Position numbers and translations under genes: made by a program. This document shows, piece after piece, positions 23,130 through 36,504 of a DNA stretch of 64,000 nt. Each line of letters begins with the position of its first letter. The first letter of the stretch is position 1. The notes beneath the pieces are model-generated. The model saw nothing but the letters and a program-made list of their open reading frames with translations. It ran no database searches and was not told the origin of the DNA. Source of the DNA: Siphonodentalium dalli (taxonomy: Eukaryota; Mollusca; Scaphopoda; Gadilida; Siphonodentaliidae); assembly GCA_032622095.1 (NCBI GenBank), contig CP136069.1:103942278-104006277 (forward strand), read 5' to 3'.

Positions 23130-26127
23130 CTAGCAGGGTTACCCGGCGTTGCCCAGGTTAATGCGATGAGAAACTCTCTGTATGCTGTGGATATTTGTTG
23201 GGGATAGAGAATGCTCTTGCTTAAAAGTGTTATACGTTTTCTCATAAATTGTATATTCAAATAGCATCATAAAACATGATTATTACAGTCATGGGATATA
23301 AGTAGTGGTTCACCTTGTCAATTGTCATTCTGTTTGTCGCGATTAATCCGTTCCAACAATAATGAAGTATGTATTTATTTACAACTGCGTATACATTAGA
23401 CGTTACAATATGATACATGAACATCATAAACACATTAGTTCGATAAAAGATGATAATTGGGTTTTAAATATTGAGATGTATCAATCAATTTAGTGAGTTG
23501 GACTAAGTTATCGAGGACATCTGGCTATGTCCATGAAGATACAGATGTTTCAAAGAAATTTCCAGGTGCTCCTCTGTTCATGGTGCTATATATTGGCTAA
23601 ATATTCTAAGCTTAAACGAAATGTTGATGCGCATAAATATTAGCTACATGTGTCAGACACAGAGCGAGATTTTGAGTTGCTTATGTCAGTCGAGGAATCT
23701 GTTATAAAACCCTTGTCAGATGTGCGGTATTGGGAGGATCCTGAAAAGTCTTATGCTACTAACTGCATTTTCTTGTGTATCAGAAGAAACTATATTTGAC
23801 TGCACACTGTGACCACTATTTTTGAACAGGCCTTCCATATCTCTTGACAAATTGTAACTTTTTGTGGAAACTGTATTGAATGGAACATACTGTTATAATA
23901 TATATGGAATCCTCTGACGGTTCGGGGTCTATCAGTTTGCACGAATATATGTATCTCTTCAATATAATGATAAATATACGTTTAATGCTTCTTCTATGTA
24001 TCTCTTTTTGCTAGCTCATTTTGTGAATGGCCTGATTGCTATTCCCATATAAATATGACAGTTAAGAAGATATAATTGTTCAAGTGACTTAAGTGGGTCA
24101 CCATATGTCGGGATTGTGAAATGTGAACGTCCAAAACTACTTAAAATGGTATGGAGATGGCCTGGGTGACTGTATATAACTTATATGTGGATAAAGGCGA
24201 ATAGCAATCTTATCAATGATAGTGTATATCCGCTCGCCATCCGCGACGCAAACGACACCAAATGTGATTCGGTGGAAATTGGTGCCAAATAAATTTGTAC
24301 CAGCGTTTGCGTCTTTGGATATACTTAAACCACTCCCATTAGACCCATGGGTGCATGATATACTGGCGATGATTATATATATGTTTGGTGGTAATCAGCA
24401 ACTGAACAAATTCTGAGAATAGTTATGACCCATATCTCTCACCCAACCGACAGCAATTTGACGTCTTTAAATCACACGATGATATTCCTCGTATCATAGA
24501 GAAGAATAATATATCAATTTGGTGGAAATCTGGTCTAAAAATAGTTTAATAAATGAATTGTTGATGCAACGTTGACTCGAACAACGCCATATTGCGAAGG
24601 TGATTATGTATTCGTTTGGTGGAAATTGGCGACAAAACTATTTCACGATATATTTTTAATTTTGCCGACCTCCCCCTTTTCTTCGTTATCTTCCTTGTAA
24701 ACAGCTACCCCTCTTAGAACGCCTTGGTGCCATCTCTATTGTACCGCGTGAAGTTATATATAGAACGCACACAGACAGACAGCACGATTTGATTTCTTGT
24801 ATCATTTGAGAAGAACGTGTCTGAATTTGATGGTAATTAGTACTAAAAATATTTTGTATCAGTCTTGGTGACCCTCCCGTCCCTATTTCAGTCTCAAGCT
24901 GCACACACTAAGACTCAGTAGAGATTAGAGATGCATATATATGAAATGGTGAAAATTGGCGAGTATACCAATTCGTATCAAATTTAAGGTCCCCATATCT
25001 CTCACCCATAGGGCACAAATTTGGTGCATCTAAACGACACGATAAGATTCCTCGTATCACAGAGAAGAATATGTATCAATCTGGTGGAAATCGACACTAA
25101 ACATATAGATATAATTTGTTGTTTCCCTCTCATCTCTATTCACCACTGACTCGAATGGCCCAACTTATGACATCCTTAAACCACACGATTATACTCCTGA
25201 TATCATGGAGATTATTGTTTATAAGTTTGGTGATAATCGGCGACTAAACAATTTTTTTTATATCAAATTTGGTGCCAATCCACACCCCCATCTCTCAAAC
25301 AAACAGCATCACTATGGCGTCTTTAAATCACACGATTAGATTCCTCGTATCTTGGATAAGAACGTGTATCAATTTGGTGGAAATTGGCGCAAATAAATTG
25401 TGCATCAATTTTGGTGCCCCTGTCCCTTTCAATGTAACTCTGATTCGAATGAGGCCACATTTGGCAGATATAAGCAACACCATTAGACTCCTCATACCAT
25501 GGGGATGATTTTGTATAAGTGTGGTGGCAATCGGCGACTAAACCAATTATTATCAAATTTAGTGCCCACCCCCTCCCAATCTCTCAACCAAAAGACAACA
25601 ATTTGGCGTTGTTAATTAAAGCCATATATATCAATTTGGTGGAGATCGGCGCTAAAATTAGTTTTTCAATTTTGGTGCCCCGCTCCCCTTCCGTGCATCC
25701 CTGACTCGAACGAGGCCACTTTTAAACCACACCGTTGGTTTTTTCATATCATGGGGATGATTATATATAAGTTTGGTGGAAATCGGCGACAGAAAAAAAA
25801 TCTGCCCCTCTCCCTTCCGGGCACCCCTGACGCGAATGGCGCGACTTTTGCCATATTTAAACCACACCATTAGATTCCTCATATCATGGGGATTATTATG
25901 TATAAGTTTGGTGGCAATCGGCGACAATTTTTTTTCTGCCTCTCCCCCTTTTCTGCCCCTGACAACAACGGCGTCACTTTAGAAAATTCTAACCCCGACC
26001 ATTATCTTTCTCGTAAAAAGCTACTCATAGTAGACCACGTTGGCATCATCTAGATGGTCCCCTGTGAATTGCTATAGAACACAGACAGGCAGACAGACAG
26101 ACAGACATTCGCAAATATAGATATAGA
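23130..26127 (-). mobile_element. Long Helitron-like element with about 13 core units (family E)
   Basis: On the minus strand the 3' end is a hairpin region (plus-strand tacccggcgttgcccaggtta) followed by CTAG at 23130-23133 and T. The 5' end reads TCTATATCTATATTTGCG after A at about 26127. Between 24216 and 26035 a unit with ttggtggaaatcggcg and cacgattagattcctc recurs at 110-150 bp spacing about 13 times. (gaca)n-bearing tails occur at 24770 and 26085, so two copies may be fused. No helicase or Rep frame. Confidence 0.75.
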
Positions 26128-26911
26128 TAGTCTATGGTACTCCTTCCTGTTTTAATAAATTTAGTTCATGGTATACCACCATGCATTCTTGTGATAAAAG
26201 CGAAATATTCGTATGACAACAATTTTGAGACACAGAAAATAGAATATACGCATTTTACCCAGTACTATATGAATATCTTTCATACCGTTTTATATCAGTT
26301 AATTTTGAAAGGTTTCATGCTATAGATATCAAAATAAATGATGATCGGTCACATTCGTGAGACTGCTCGGAGTACACATTTTTCTGCTTCTAGAAAAAGG
26401 TCGCATAGGCAATAGATCTCTATTAAATCCCATTTAGCTGTTTAATTACACTCATATCACACGATTCAAGATAAGCAGTATAGAAAAAACTGCGTTATGT
26501 ATCCGTTTCTGGGCGCACAAAAGTCAAGATTTAACCGTTTCATAAGACCCTGGTTTCGCTTGCTCTCTCGTGAGATACATTAGAGATAATTCGTACATCT
26601 CTAATCAAAAGTTTCTCTTATACTCTGCAATCATTCTTCCTCGCATAATTCGAATTTGGCATTAATTGGAGCACATACCGCAGAAATTCAGTATTTTGCA
26701 ATAACAACAGACATGATGGACGCCATCTTGGATCCTTGATTTTTGCGGATTTTGGATATGTTGTTCCTGGTGTTTTTCCGCGTGAATGACAGAAAATCAG
26801 CTTGTATCCAATTTCTTCCGGGTTCAACTCTCCCACGACAACACTATGCAATCTGCTCGCCCCCATTCACAAAATGTGTCGAGCGGGTAATCATCGATCA
26901 ATTTAATGATT
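26128..26911. other. Intron, nothing recognised
   Basis: Mixed AT-rich sequence. An 82-codon minus-strand frame at 26618-26866 has no recognised motif. Confidence 0.4.
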
Positions 26912-28908
26912 TAATAGAGACCTTTCGCATCCTCACGTTTACGATTACGAATACGGATAGCTATTCGTAGTCGTAAGTCTATCCGTATGGCCAAAAAGTC
27001 CTTTCGCAAAACGACTACGCGTAAGAGTTTTGACGAACACGTACCATCATTATTTCGTACCACTTTTTTACAACTCAAAGCGTGTGTTTGGTATACAGTC
27101 CCTTAATACTTCACTTATCGTCTCATTTGCAACAATGCGATAATCATGACCTGTTTATATTGTCAATAATTCGACCAGTCACAACGTACGACCCGGGATT
27201 CTCGTGATATATTATGGCAATACATGTATAAATGCCAGGTCATATATATGTGGTGGAAATTCAGTTCGTTGTTATCATGGATGACCTGATAGGCGTTATG
27301 CTGATGGGGGGAGAGCGGTTCCTAAATTTTGACCTCACATCAACCAGGACGCCACCACTTCAAGACCATTTCAGTCCGCAATTTCATTTCAATGCGATTT
27401 CGGCAGGAAGACAGTCTAGCCAGATTATGCCACCCCCCACAATTTACGACAGAATTATCCATAATTGTCATCATTATTACGTAATATGTATGTGCAAGGA
27501 CGTGGCTAGATGGTTTCCGTTGGGGGTGTGCACACGACTACGGGAAATAAACCAGGTCCCACCGGGCCGACGATGGTTGTACGGCCCGGTGTGAGAAAAT
27601 TCAAAATTGTGAAATCTAAACAAGAAAATCGCAAAATCCTAGCATCTAGACTGACCTCAAGCTTTCCTAGTGTTGGAAATTTCAAACCTCATACTCTCCC
27701 TTAGTTTGGAAATTTTCAGTCAACGATTTTAACCAAATGTAGTAAAACATTGTTTTCTTAAACTCAGTAGCAGTTTTTTATTGGCCACGGGGAGGGACCA
27801 GGACACACCGGGCGAAAGTTTTTTTTAAACGTGAACAAGAAAATCGCAAAATCCTGGCATCTAGACTAGCCTCAAGCATTCATAGAGTTGGAAATTTCCA
27901 ACTGATTACAATTGCAGTGTCAATTTTGACCAAATGTAGGACAATATTATTTTCTTAAATTAACTAGAAGATTTGACTGGACACGGGGGGGGGGGACCAG
28001 GACACAAGCGTTCCTAGTGTTGGAAATTTCCAACCTGACACCCCTAAGGTTGAAAATTTCTAACTGATGGCCATTTCAGTCCAAAATTTTTATCAAAAGA
28101 AGGAAAATATGCAAATATTGGTCCAAAAACAATAAATTCCTCACAATAAGTTGTTTGAAAATCAAACTACAAGAACATTTTCAACCTATTGTTGGTGTAA
28201 AATTTCCAACTAATGTTGTGTCAGGTATGAAATTTCCAACTGTTGAAAATTTTGACAAAAGTTGGAGGGTGAGACACCCCAACCCCCAACCCCTGTCGCC
28301 ACGTCTCTGTGTATGTGTATTGGAAATCAAATATCCTATCCTATCCAGGCATATCACCTCTTTGGGTTTAGGAAATCAGACATAAGGTTGCTGTGCTCGC
28401 TGATGTGCATCACTTCTGATTTGGTCCTATCAAATCGAAACGAAGTCGACACGGTGATGTCGGTGGTTGTGCCAAATATTCTTTTAGTACCACCAAATCC
28501 ATGTCAGTCGTGTATTTTTGGCGACTGGTTTCATAGTGCACTTCTATATATTACTGCAAAGTGTTGTGTCGCAGCCAGCGATTACTATCCGTTGTGAATA
28601 GCGATCTTATTTCGCGGGAAGCTCGAGATTCACGACGACGAGTACAGTCTAAACAGCACACCGATGTCGTAGCTCAATATAACTGGATGGTTTACATGAT
28701 ATACATATACAGTCTCGAACGGAGTAAAGTGATATATTGCAGAAAATAAATTTCAGGTGTTATTTGAGCTTATTAGAAACCATGAAATCGTAACCGTTAT
28801 TGCGGATAGTAAAATACGACAACGATTAGAAAGTACACAAATGTTGGTGACGTAGTACGCTATCGGTATCCGTAATCGTAAACGTGAGTTTGCGAAAGGT
28901 CTCTATTA
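26912..28908. mobile_element. 2-kb DNA transposon with about 50-bp terminal inverted repeats
   Basis: The left end taatagagacctttcgca, followed by ctcacgtttacgattacg, is mirrored at the right by cgtaatcgtaaacgtgag and tgcgaaaggtctctatta. Arms are about 50 bp with few mismatches. Inside, two units of about 220 bp at 27600-28020, with gttggaaatttccaac and gggaccaggacac, form a tandem duplication. No transposase frame is present, so it is non-autonomous. The target duplication is unclear. Confidence 0.8.
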
Positions 28909-29011
28909 TCAGACGCCCACTCCGGGGTCATAGTTCACATCGGTCTGAATATGACTGATAGTCAACCGCAACCGCGTAAATCGAATGCACGCAAACATAA
29001 ACAAAGTAGTA

Positions 29012-30341
29012 AACGAGAGGCCGATCACGATCGGCAGATGTTAACCCCATCCCTTGGCGATAAAAATTTAATATGATCGGATAAATGAGAGTTTTGGTGT
29101 TGAATTATAGAGTATACTGTTATGTACTATTATAGACAAATGTACATAACACAAATTATTGGAATTTATGGGTCACTGGCATTTATATAAGAGAATGCAC
29201 TGGTACAGGATCTGTAATGCTAAACCACCACAGCAGCAAGTCCGTGGGTTAAATGTGTAGGTGTGACCTGGACATGGAATACTTGGGTTAAGAGAGTCCA
29301 ATTTAAGTTTTACAATAATAATGTGTCCTAGTATACAGATAAGCAAACCTCTACCACTGACCCATTAATATCAATTATATAGCACAGCTGTCAAAAAATC
29401 ACAGGAATTGTTTATGTTGAACACTGACCTCTATTAAACCAATAACAATTATAATGATATCAGACCATCTGAAGATATAACTCTGCAGCACAGATGTCCA
29501 AGTCTACTGTTAATATCATGTGATGTTTATTGTTGAATCTTATTTTAAATTAGATACCATAGCCTTCTTTATCAGATTATTTGCACATTGGCATAAGAGA
29601 CATCAGAAAATAATATAGCTTTATCAATAGCTAAGTAGTCCAAATGCAATTGGTGAATTGGATTTAATGTTGCTCCAAACAGATTTTCCAGTACATAACA
29701 CAAAATTTTGGACCGATTTAATCAAATTTGGTGTGGTGATTCGGGGTACCCTTGGCAGAGTTATAATGGTTATAATTGTTTTTAATTATTTAAAAAAATT
29801 AAAGGGACACATTGGAAATCTTTTTATCAACTTGTATCATAATCATCAATATCTAAATGAAAACAAATGACAATGTCAATGACATTTTTTTTATTATTAT
29901 TATAAAAGTTAAAAATAAAAAAAAATTTAAATAGATTTTTTTTCTTCAAATTTTTTTTGTTGGAAAAATGGTCATAACTCCTTTAAAATAAATCGGATCA
30001 AACCCATATTCGAACTAGATCTGTATTTTGGGCTGTAAAACTCACATACCAAATTTGTTTGAGTTATGGCAGAATGTGTGAATTCTAAGTCGAAAAAGGG
30101 CCATACTCTGTAACAAAAACTCGGATCAAACCCAAATTCGAACTTGATCTGTATTTTGGGCTGATATACCCATATACAAAATTTGCTTCTGATTGGATAG
30201 AAAATGTTTGAGTTATCGCATTACACGTGAAGTGTCTACGGACGGACAAGACGGACAGACGGACGGACGGACGGACGAACGACGAGTGGTCAATCCGGAC
30301 GACACTATGTTTACCATACATGGTATGGGTAAACATAAAAA
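29012..30341. mobile_element. Family X (HINE-like) element, nearly complete
   Basis: The left end is aacgagaggccgatcacg with palindrome ccgatcacgatcgg and motif gttaaccccatcc. The right end, after (gacg)n at 30240-30275, is gacactatgtttaccatac with palindrome accatacatggtat and gggtaaacat. acccatacc motifs near both ends are inverted relative to each other. Two core units with aaatcggatcaaaccc precede the microsatellite, and an AT-rich spacer lies at 29880-29960. No coding frame. Confidence 0.75.
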
Positions 30342-30399
30342 CGGACCAATCGGAAACGGGCCGCGAAATCGTGGGACAAGAATTTATCCGAACAGTTTA

Positions 30400-31590
30400 T
30401 TAACCACATCGACAGGGTCGCTTTAAACGCACTGCAAAATGAACTCAATCAAATGTGTTTCGCCACAGTGCACCAAGGTGACCTCGACTCAATAACTGAT
30501 TCAATCAATAATCTCCTCACTCAACCACTTGGAAAACACCGCCACGCGACACTGCTCACAGAAGCAACAAGCCCCCGCCAAGAAAAACGTCACAACCTTG
30601 GTCCGCTAATGACTGTAAATCAGCACTAACCAAATACCGCAAAGCACGTCGCACATCAAAATGACAACCAAGTGCAGAGAATCGAATTCTTCTGATAAAT
30701 AGTAGGCAAAACTATGAACATGTATTACATACCAGTAGAATACGCCATAATACCAAGCTGAGTAAGCATATACATAGTTTACTCTCAAATTCAAGCAAAG
30801 AATTTTGGAAACTATTAAATTCGGACACTTGATAACCATCGCCCCGAAAAAACGTCCCCTGACTGCGCGGAATTTCAAAACCATTTTGAACGAAAGGAGG
30901 GGTCACCCATCCAGTTTGAAAACTGTAAAGACACAGATGAGCGCAATATCATGGCTGATATAATGTGCCCCCCCCCCCCCCCCCTCATAATGTAGACAGC
31001 ACATGCCTCGATGCGTTAATCACGATTGATGAACTAGAGTGCGCAGTGAGAAACCTTAAATCGGGGACATCTGCTGGATATGACTCAATCATTAATGATT
31101 TTGATAAAATCATCATATAGTATAATGAAGCACATGCTGCTGCGGTATTTTAACCTGATCCTTTCTGCGGGCATCGTTCCGCGCGAATGGACAGTTGGTG
31201 TTATTAGACCCATATTTAAACGGAAGGGAGATAGCATGGACCGAAACAATTACCGAAAAATAACCTTATTGAGTTGTTTCTCTAAGCTGTTCACCAGCAC
31301 AATAGACAATAGATTAACATGTTTTCTCGAGACCAATTGCCTGCAATCAGAAGCACAGGCTGGGTTCAGGAAAGGTTACTCTACAATCGACCATATCTTC
31401 TCACTTTATGCAATCATACATCTCATGAAAGCAAACAAACAAAACTTATATTGTGCCTTCATAGACTTTTCGAAGGCTTTTGATTCTGTGTGGAGAGTCG
31501 GGCTCTGGAGGAAACTTATTGCATATATGGTATCAATGGAAAAACTTTAAATGTTAACGATGAAGACTCAGGTTTCTTCTCTAGCATATT
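30400..31590 (+). pseudogene. LINE reverse transcriptase fragment
   Basis: The best segment, 31080-31545, encodes YFNLILSAGIVPREW, IRPIFKRKGD, NYRKITLLSCFSKLF, EAQAGFRKGYSTIDHI and YCAFIDFSKAFDSVW. These are fingers and palm motifs of a LINE polymerase, ending just past the first catalytic aspartate motif. Upstream (30580-30840) weaker segments such as SSKEFWKLLNS fit the linker before the polymerase but contain stops and a poly-C tract (30969-30983). The YADD block is missing, so this is a dead truncated copy. It resembles the LINE at 56-63 kb. Confidence 0.85.
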
Positions 31591-31594
31591 GGGG

Positions 31595-31865
31595 TGAAGG
31601 AAAGGGCCTATCGGCCCTTTCGACAATCCCGGGGTTAGCTTCTCAGCCTTTTGGCTCCCCCGCTGGCGATTGGACGGGGTGAATATGCTTTGATCGAGCC
31701 CATACTGTGAGATACGTCTCTGATGGTGGCCGTCTGCACCTGACGGGACTTCCACGGTATGGGTTCGCAGCCTGGTGAGGACGAGTGGTCCGCTTCTTCA
31801 CATCGGTCACCCGCGTATCACCAACACGGAGGACTACCTATTGTCACGGAAAATCCGGTCGTCTG
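31595..31865. repeat. GC-rich segment with a U2 snRNA-like 19-mer
   Basis: It stands out in base composition from its AT-rich surroundings. Positions 31638-31656 (gcttctcagccttttggct) match the 5' stem-loop region of U2 snRNA at 18 of 19 positions as I recall that sequence. Similarity does not continue into the branch-recognition region. A ggttcgcagcc stretch at about 31762 resembles a pol III B box only loosely. Possibly a SINE or snRNA-derived fragment. Confidence 0.35.
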
Positions 31866-31907
31866 GTCAATGTTTTGGTGTCAAGAAAATGTGAATTTAT
31901 TTATTTA

Positions 31908-32995
31908 CTAGCAGGGTTACCCGGCGTTGCACAGGTTAAAGTGATGTGAAAACCCTCTGCATATTGTGAATATATGGTGGGAACGCGTTACACATAAATA
32001 TTATATATCCAAATAGCATCACAAAACATGATTCTTACACACGGAATATAAGTATAGCTCACCTTGTCGAATCGGAGCGATTGTCATTTTGTTTATCGCG
32101 ATTAATCCGTCCCACCAGTAAAGAACTATTTATTTATTTACAACTGCGTATACTTCAGATGTTATAACATGAACATCATAAACACATTAGTTCGCAAAAA
32201 GAAAAGACGACAATCAAGTTTTACATAGAGATGTGTTAATCAATCGAGGACACCTGGTTATCATATCTCCATGAAGATACAGATGGTTTAAAGAAATGAC
32301 CAGGTGCTCCTTTGTTCATTGTGCTATATACTTGCTAATTATTCTCAGTTTAAAATAAATGTTGATATGTAACTATATCAGCTAAATGTGCCCGACGCAG
32401 AGCGAGATTTTGAGTTAGGCGAGGAGTCTGTTCTAAAACATGAAATATATCCTCTGTATATTGGGCAGGTATAACCTTGTAATATGTCAGTATTGGAGGA
32501 TCCTGGAAAGTCATGTGCCACATGTGACTCCATTTTCTTTTATCTCGGAAGAAATTATATTTGACGGCACACTGTGGCCACTATTGTTGAACAGGCCTTC
32601 TATACATTTCCATATCTCTAGTAACCTTTTGTGTGGAAACTATATTGAATGGGGCAGACTCAATTGTGTTATAATATTAACATGAGCTATTCTAATATTT
32701 TAACATGCACCATTATCTTCCACATAAAAAGTTACCACTGTTAGAACGCCTTGGTGCCATCTCGATTGTACCTCGTTAAGTTACATATAGAACACATACA
32801 GACAGACACATATTTGCAAATATATATCTAGGCACCAAACGTGACGTTTTTAAACAGGCACGATTTGCTTCCTCGGTATCATTTGAGAAAAACGTGTATG
32901 AATTTGATGTTAATTGACACTGAACATAGTTCTATCAGTTGTGGTGACCCGCCCGTCCCTATTTCGGACTCAAGCGACGCAATTTTTTCATTGCT
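31908..32995 (-). mobile_element. Second, shorter Helitron-like copy (family E)
   Basis: On the plus strand it starts CTAG at 31908 followed by cagggttacccggcgttgc, as at 23130, and aligns with that element over several hundred bases (e.g. tcgcgattaatccgt and tttacaactgcgtatac). A (gaca)n tail and tatttgcaaatatat lie at 32795-32828. About 160 bp of further family E-like core follows, so the outer 5' end is not clean. Confidence 0.7.
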
Positions 32996-33059
32996 GTTAT
33001 TTAATATATGAATATTTTTCCCTGCTACGAATGTTGGTAGCCTTACTTTATAGCCCTTT

Positions 33060-33320
33060 CTTATTGGAAAAAATGGGAACGTGTTGTTAAAAATAGATGT
33101 TAATAAAACATTGAGCAGTTTCCATTAGCATTAATTCCTTGGGAAATTGTTAATAATTGTGTTTTATTTAACATTTTTGTAGTGGAAAAATTGGTAAAAA
33201 TGGCTAGCATTTTCTTATTAGAGAAAATCTGATAAAAATAGATGTTGATAAAATGTCGAGCAGTTTCCTTGAGCATAAATTCTATGGCAAATTGTTGATA
33301 ATTGTATTTTATTTAGCATT
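33060..33320. repeat. Two diverged 160-bp tandem units
   Basis: aaaatagatgttgataaaat followed by gagcagtttcc occurs twice (from about 33091 and 33238). The remaining sequence up to 34148 shows only a poly-C tract at 33765-33779 and no coding evidence. Confidence 0.6.
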
Positions 33321-34148
33321 TTCATAGTGAAAATATTTGGGGGAAATTTTCAAAATATGTGTTATTAAATAGTTACTGGTCAATATGTGGGTTTTCATAA
33401 ATACAGCCAATTTCGCACAGATGCAACAAACAAATGCCCCATGTTGGTCCCCACATTGCCACTGAGATACTTAATGTAAGCCGGCAAATAACATTGGTAA
33501 CCCAAAAGGATCTTGTTCAAGTCCCCCGGTTCAGAGGTTTTAAGACCAGTTAAGTGTGATTGATTTCAGTCACCAGCTATGGATTCCAAAGTTAATAACT
33601 GGTCATCGGCTCTTAACAACTGGTTACCTGTTCTTACAAGAGTCTGAAGCAAATCAGTACGAGTCTGAGGACGAGGTAACGACTGATCATCCAAGAGTTC
33701 AGTCAACCGCGACCTTGACCCTTTCCGTACTAATGGGAAGAAGTTATCTTCTTTGTTGACTACCCCCCCCCCCCCCCCCAGAAATTGGTTTTACACGATA
33801 CCGGGTGTGAGCAGAGGACAGATAGTGTGAGGCGTAAGTGACCATGCCCCCCTTCTCCATCCGGTCATTATGATATCTCGGCCCCCTGATTTCCGAGGGG
33901 TACTTCTCCAGTCTCAACTCGGAGTGTCGGGCCGGAATCCAGAAGATATAGTTCCTCTGAATTCCAGATTCAGGGAGACATCACCCAGGTTACCCAAACC
34001 ACAACTTCAGTTGGTATAACCTAGTAGGGGATAAGCTCATTTCAACTATGCCTCACATGTTGGAATGGCCCCCTCACTCTGCGTCACAAGTGTGGTAGAT
34101 TTCGGGGAATGCCCGACGTAGCGCGCATGCGCGAGTCGGGCAGAGAGT

Positions 34149-35550
34149 ATGGAATCCTATTAGGGCCACTTGCTAATGGCGCTTTCGGCACACTTGTGCG
34201 CCATTAGCGTTGTGCGCCATTAGCGTTGTTTCGGCGCGCGCCCGAAAGCGACAAAATATGCGCCATTAGTGCATTCGGCGCGGTGCGCCATTAGTGCATT
34301 CGGCGCGGTGCGCCATTAGCGCGGTGCGCCGAAAGCGACAAAATATGCGCCATTAGCGCATGTACAATTAAGTATGTGATCACCCCAGCAGGGGTGCCGG
34401 AAGAGGGGGCAGAGTGGGCAGCTGACACCCTGCCCCCTGCCCTTGGATGCTTCCGGTGCCCCTGCACCCCAGTGCAGATCGGACATGGCCATATGTACAA
34501 TGTATAGGCCTATGTATCAATTTTTAAAAGGGAGGGGCTGAAATTTGCTGTAGATAGACCTCTAAATGCTATAATTTGTCATTATTCAGATTTAAAATTA
34601 TTGTGGCCGTGTGGTCCTGGTCCCTCCTTTGTGGGCATTTAAAGGTACTCAATCCGATCAGACGGTCCTAAGTTACTGGACAATTTGCGGATGAAGATGG
34701 ATAACTCTAAAATCTAGTGGTAATTTAGTAATAATACGGACATATTTTGTTGAACAAATAAAAAGTTTTGAGAAAATTGATACCATACATGTAGTTGGTA
34801 GTGGTTATCATTATTTTGTAGAAATGCATCGATTGTGATAATTTACGTGTATTTTGAAGAAATATTGTTGTATCTTGGTGGTATGGGGACCGTGTCCCTT
34901 TTAAAATTGATACATAGGCCTATACATTGTACATATGGCCATGTCCGATCTGCACTGGGGTGCAGGGACGCCGGAAGCATCCAAGGGCAGGGGGCAGAGC
35001 CTACAAAAAGGGCACTTTTCTGCAAAAAAGGGCATTTTCTCCGCAAACTCGGAAAAATAACCATAAATTCATTGTGGCAAAAATCCCTATTTTAAAGGTA
35101 TTCGTCGGTTTTTATGGCCATTTTGTGATAAAATTGAGAAAAAATTAATATTCCTTGTGAAATTGGTGGTATTTGGACCAAAAAAGTCACATTTTGCTAT
35201 AAAAAACACGAGATTAAACACACAAAAAGCATTTTCTGTCTCCAGAAAAAGGGCAAGTCCTGCCCCCGCTCGCCCCCCTTGGTCAAGGGCAGGGGGTTAG
35301 TTGCCCCCCTCTGCCCCCCTCTTCTGGCACCCCTGCTGGGGTGATCACATACTTAATTGTACATGCGCTAATGGCGCATATTTTGTCGCTTTCGGCGCAC
35401 CGCGCTAATGGCGCACTGCGCCGAATGCACTAATGGCGCACCGCGCCGAATGCGCCAATGGCGCATATTTTGTCGCTTTCGGCGCGTTACTAACGGCGAC
35501 AAAAAGTGCGCCGAAAGCGCCATTAGCAAGTGGCCCTAATAGGATTCCAT
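34149..35550. mobile_element. 1.4-kb foldback element with repeat-filled arms
   Basis: atggaatcctattagggcca at the left end is the exact complement of tggccctaataggattccat at the right end. The arms contain tandem units of gcgccattagcgcattcggc type (34160-34360 and complement at 35370-35530). Then caccccagcaggggtgccgg pairs with its complement at 35325-35345, and an inner pair around aggcctatgtatcaattttt pairs with complement near 34905. The unpaired centre is AT-rich. No open frame of note. The target duplication is not evident. Confidence 0.85.
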
Positions 35551-36504
35551 AAGAGAGATAAATACCACGCCGATCAAAGATCACAACGACCTGCTTGCTC
35601 GATTCATATCCATCAGCATCAGCCGGCCAGTGGTATCCACCGACGTGACATCTCGACGACAACTTGCGGGACATCTGCACAGTATATTGTGTAAGTCTAC
35701 TTTACAAGCAACTTCGGTTGTTACAGTGCCACAAGTCGGGCTAAGGTTTCAAGCAACTGAGCCACAAGCAACTTTGGTTGTTACCGTGGCCGAACTAAGA
35801 TTCCCGCTCCATGGGTCCAAGCGACTCCAAACTAGTAGTCCTGATGCACATGTTTATGGATGTGAATCCACCTACTAGTGTCGCTACAAGTCAGATTATA
35901 GGCTGCTTCTGCACTAAGAATACCAAAAACTGGCAGCAATTTATATTTAGCCGAGGAATTATAACATATATTTACTTTTATTTTGGGCTACAATAGGTCA
36001 GCTGTTGATATTAATAATATATAAACGTTTTTCCTGACATACTAGACTAGTATGATTCCTTTTCGTGTCTGACAAACAATACTCGGACAATTTGCTCTGC
36101 CGTTGTTTTCCACGCTAGTCATTGAATAAAATTTACCCAAATAACATACATCAAGAAAACACAAAGTAATTAACATCTAAGTGTACTCGTAACATTTGAC
36201 TTTTGTATATATTCTTGTCTCAAATCATATGATCTATACTACTGCCTTAAATAAGACATCTTGTATACTTCAAATTGCTGCCAATGGTGGTATGACACAA
36301 CTCACTGACACGTGTATTCTGGCAGCAATTTTGAAAATATATAATCCAGTAATTGTCCCACGGAGCTGGACAAAAAGCACACAAACCAACCAATTTTATA
36401 AATAATATGATGAAATGAACAGTGTATGTCACTAGCTGCCGGTGGTATATGTTTTAGGCTGAAATACTGCACATGTGTCAACTATCTCATGTCCAAATTC
36501 CAAT
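35551..36504. other. Intron, nothing recognised
   Basis: No element ends or coding motifs seen, although caagcaactttggttgtta at 35770 repeats a phrase at 35705. Confidence 0.4.

Noticed and set aside
27232-27594. 120-codon frame inside the 2-kb TIR element
   Set aside because: No transposase or other known motif; low-complexity start and no support from flanking signals.
31755-31790. Possible tRNA-like B box (ggttcgcagcc)
   Set aside because: No A box at a workable distance and no cloverleaf could be drawn.
34130-34150. Target duplication gagag/gagaga around the foldback element
   Set aside because: The two flanks are simple purine-rich sequence and do not match at a fixed distance from both ends.
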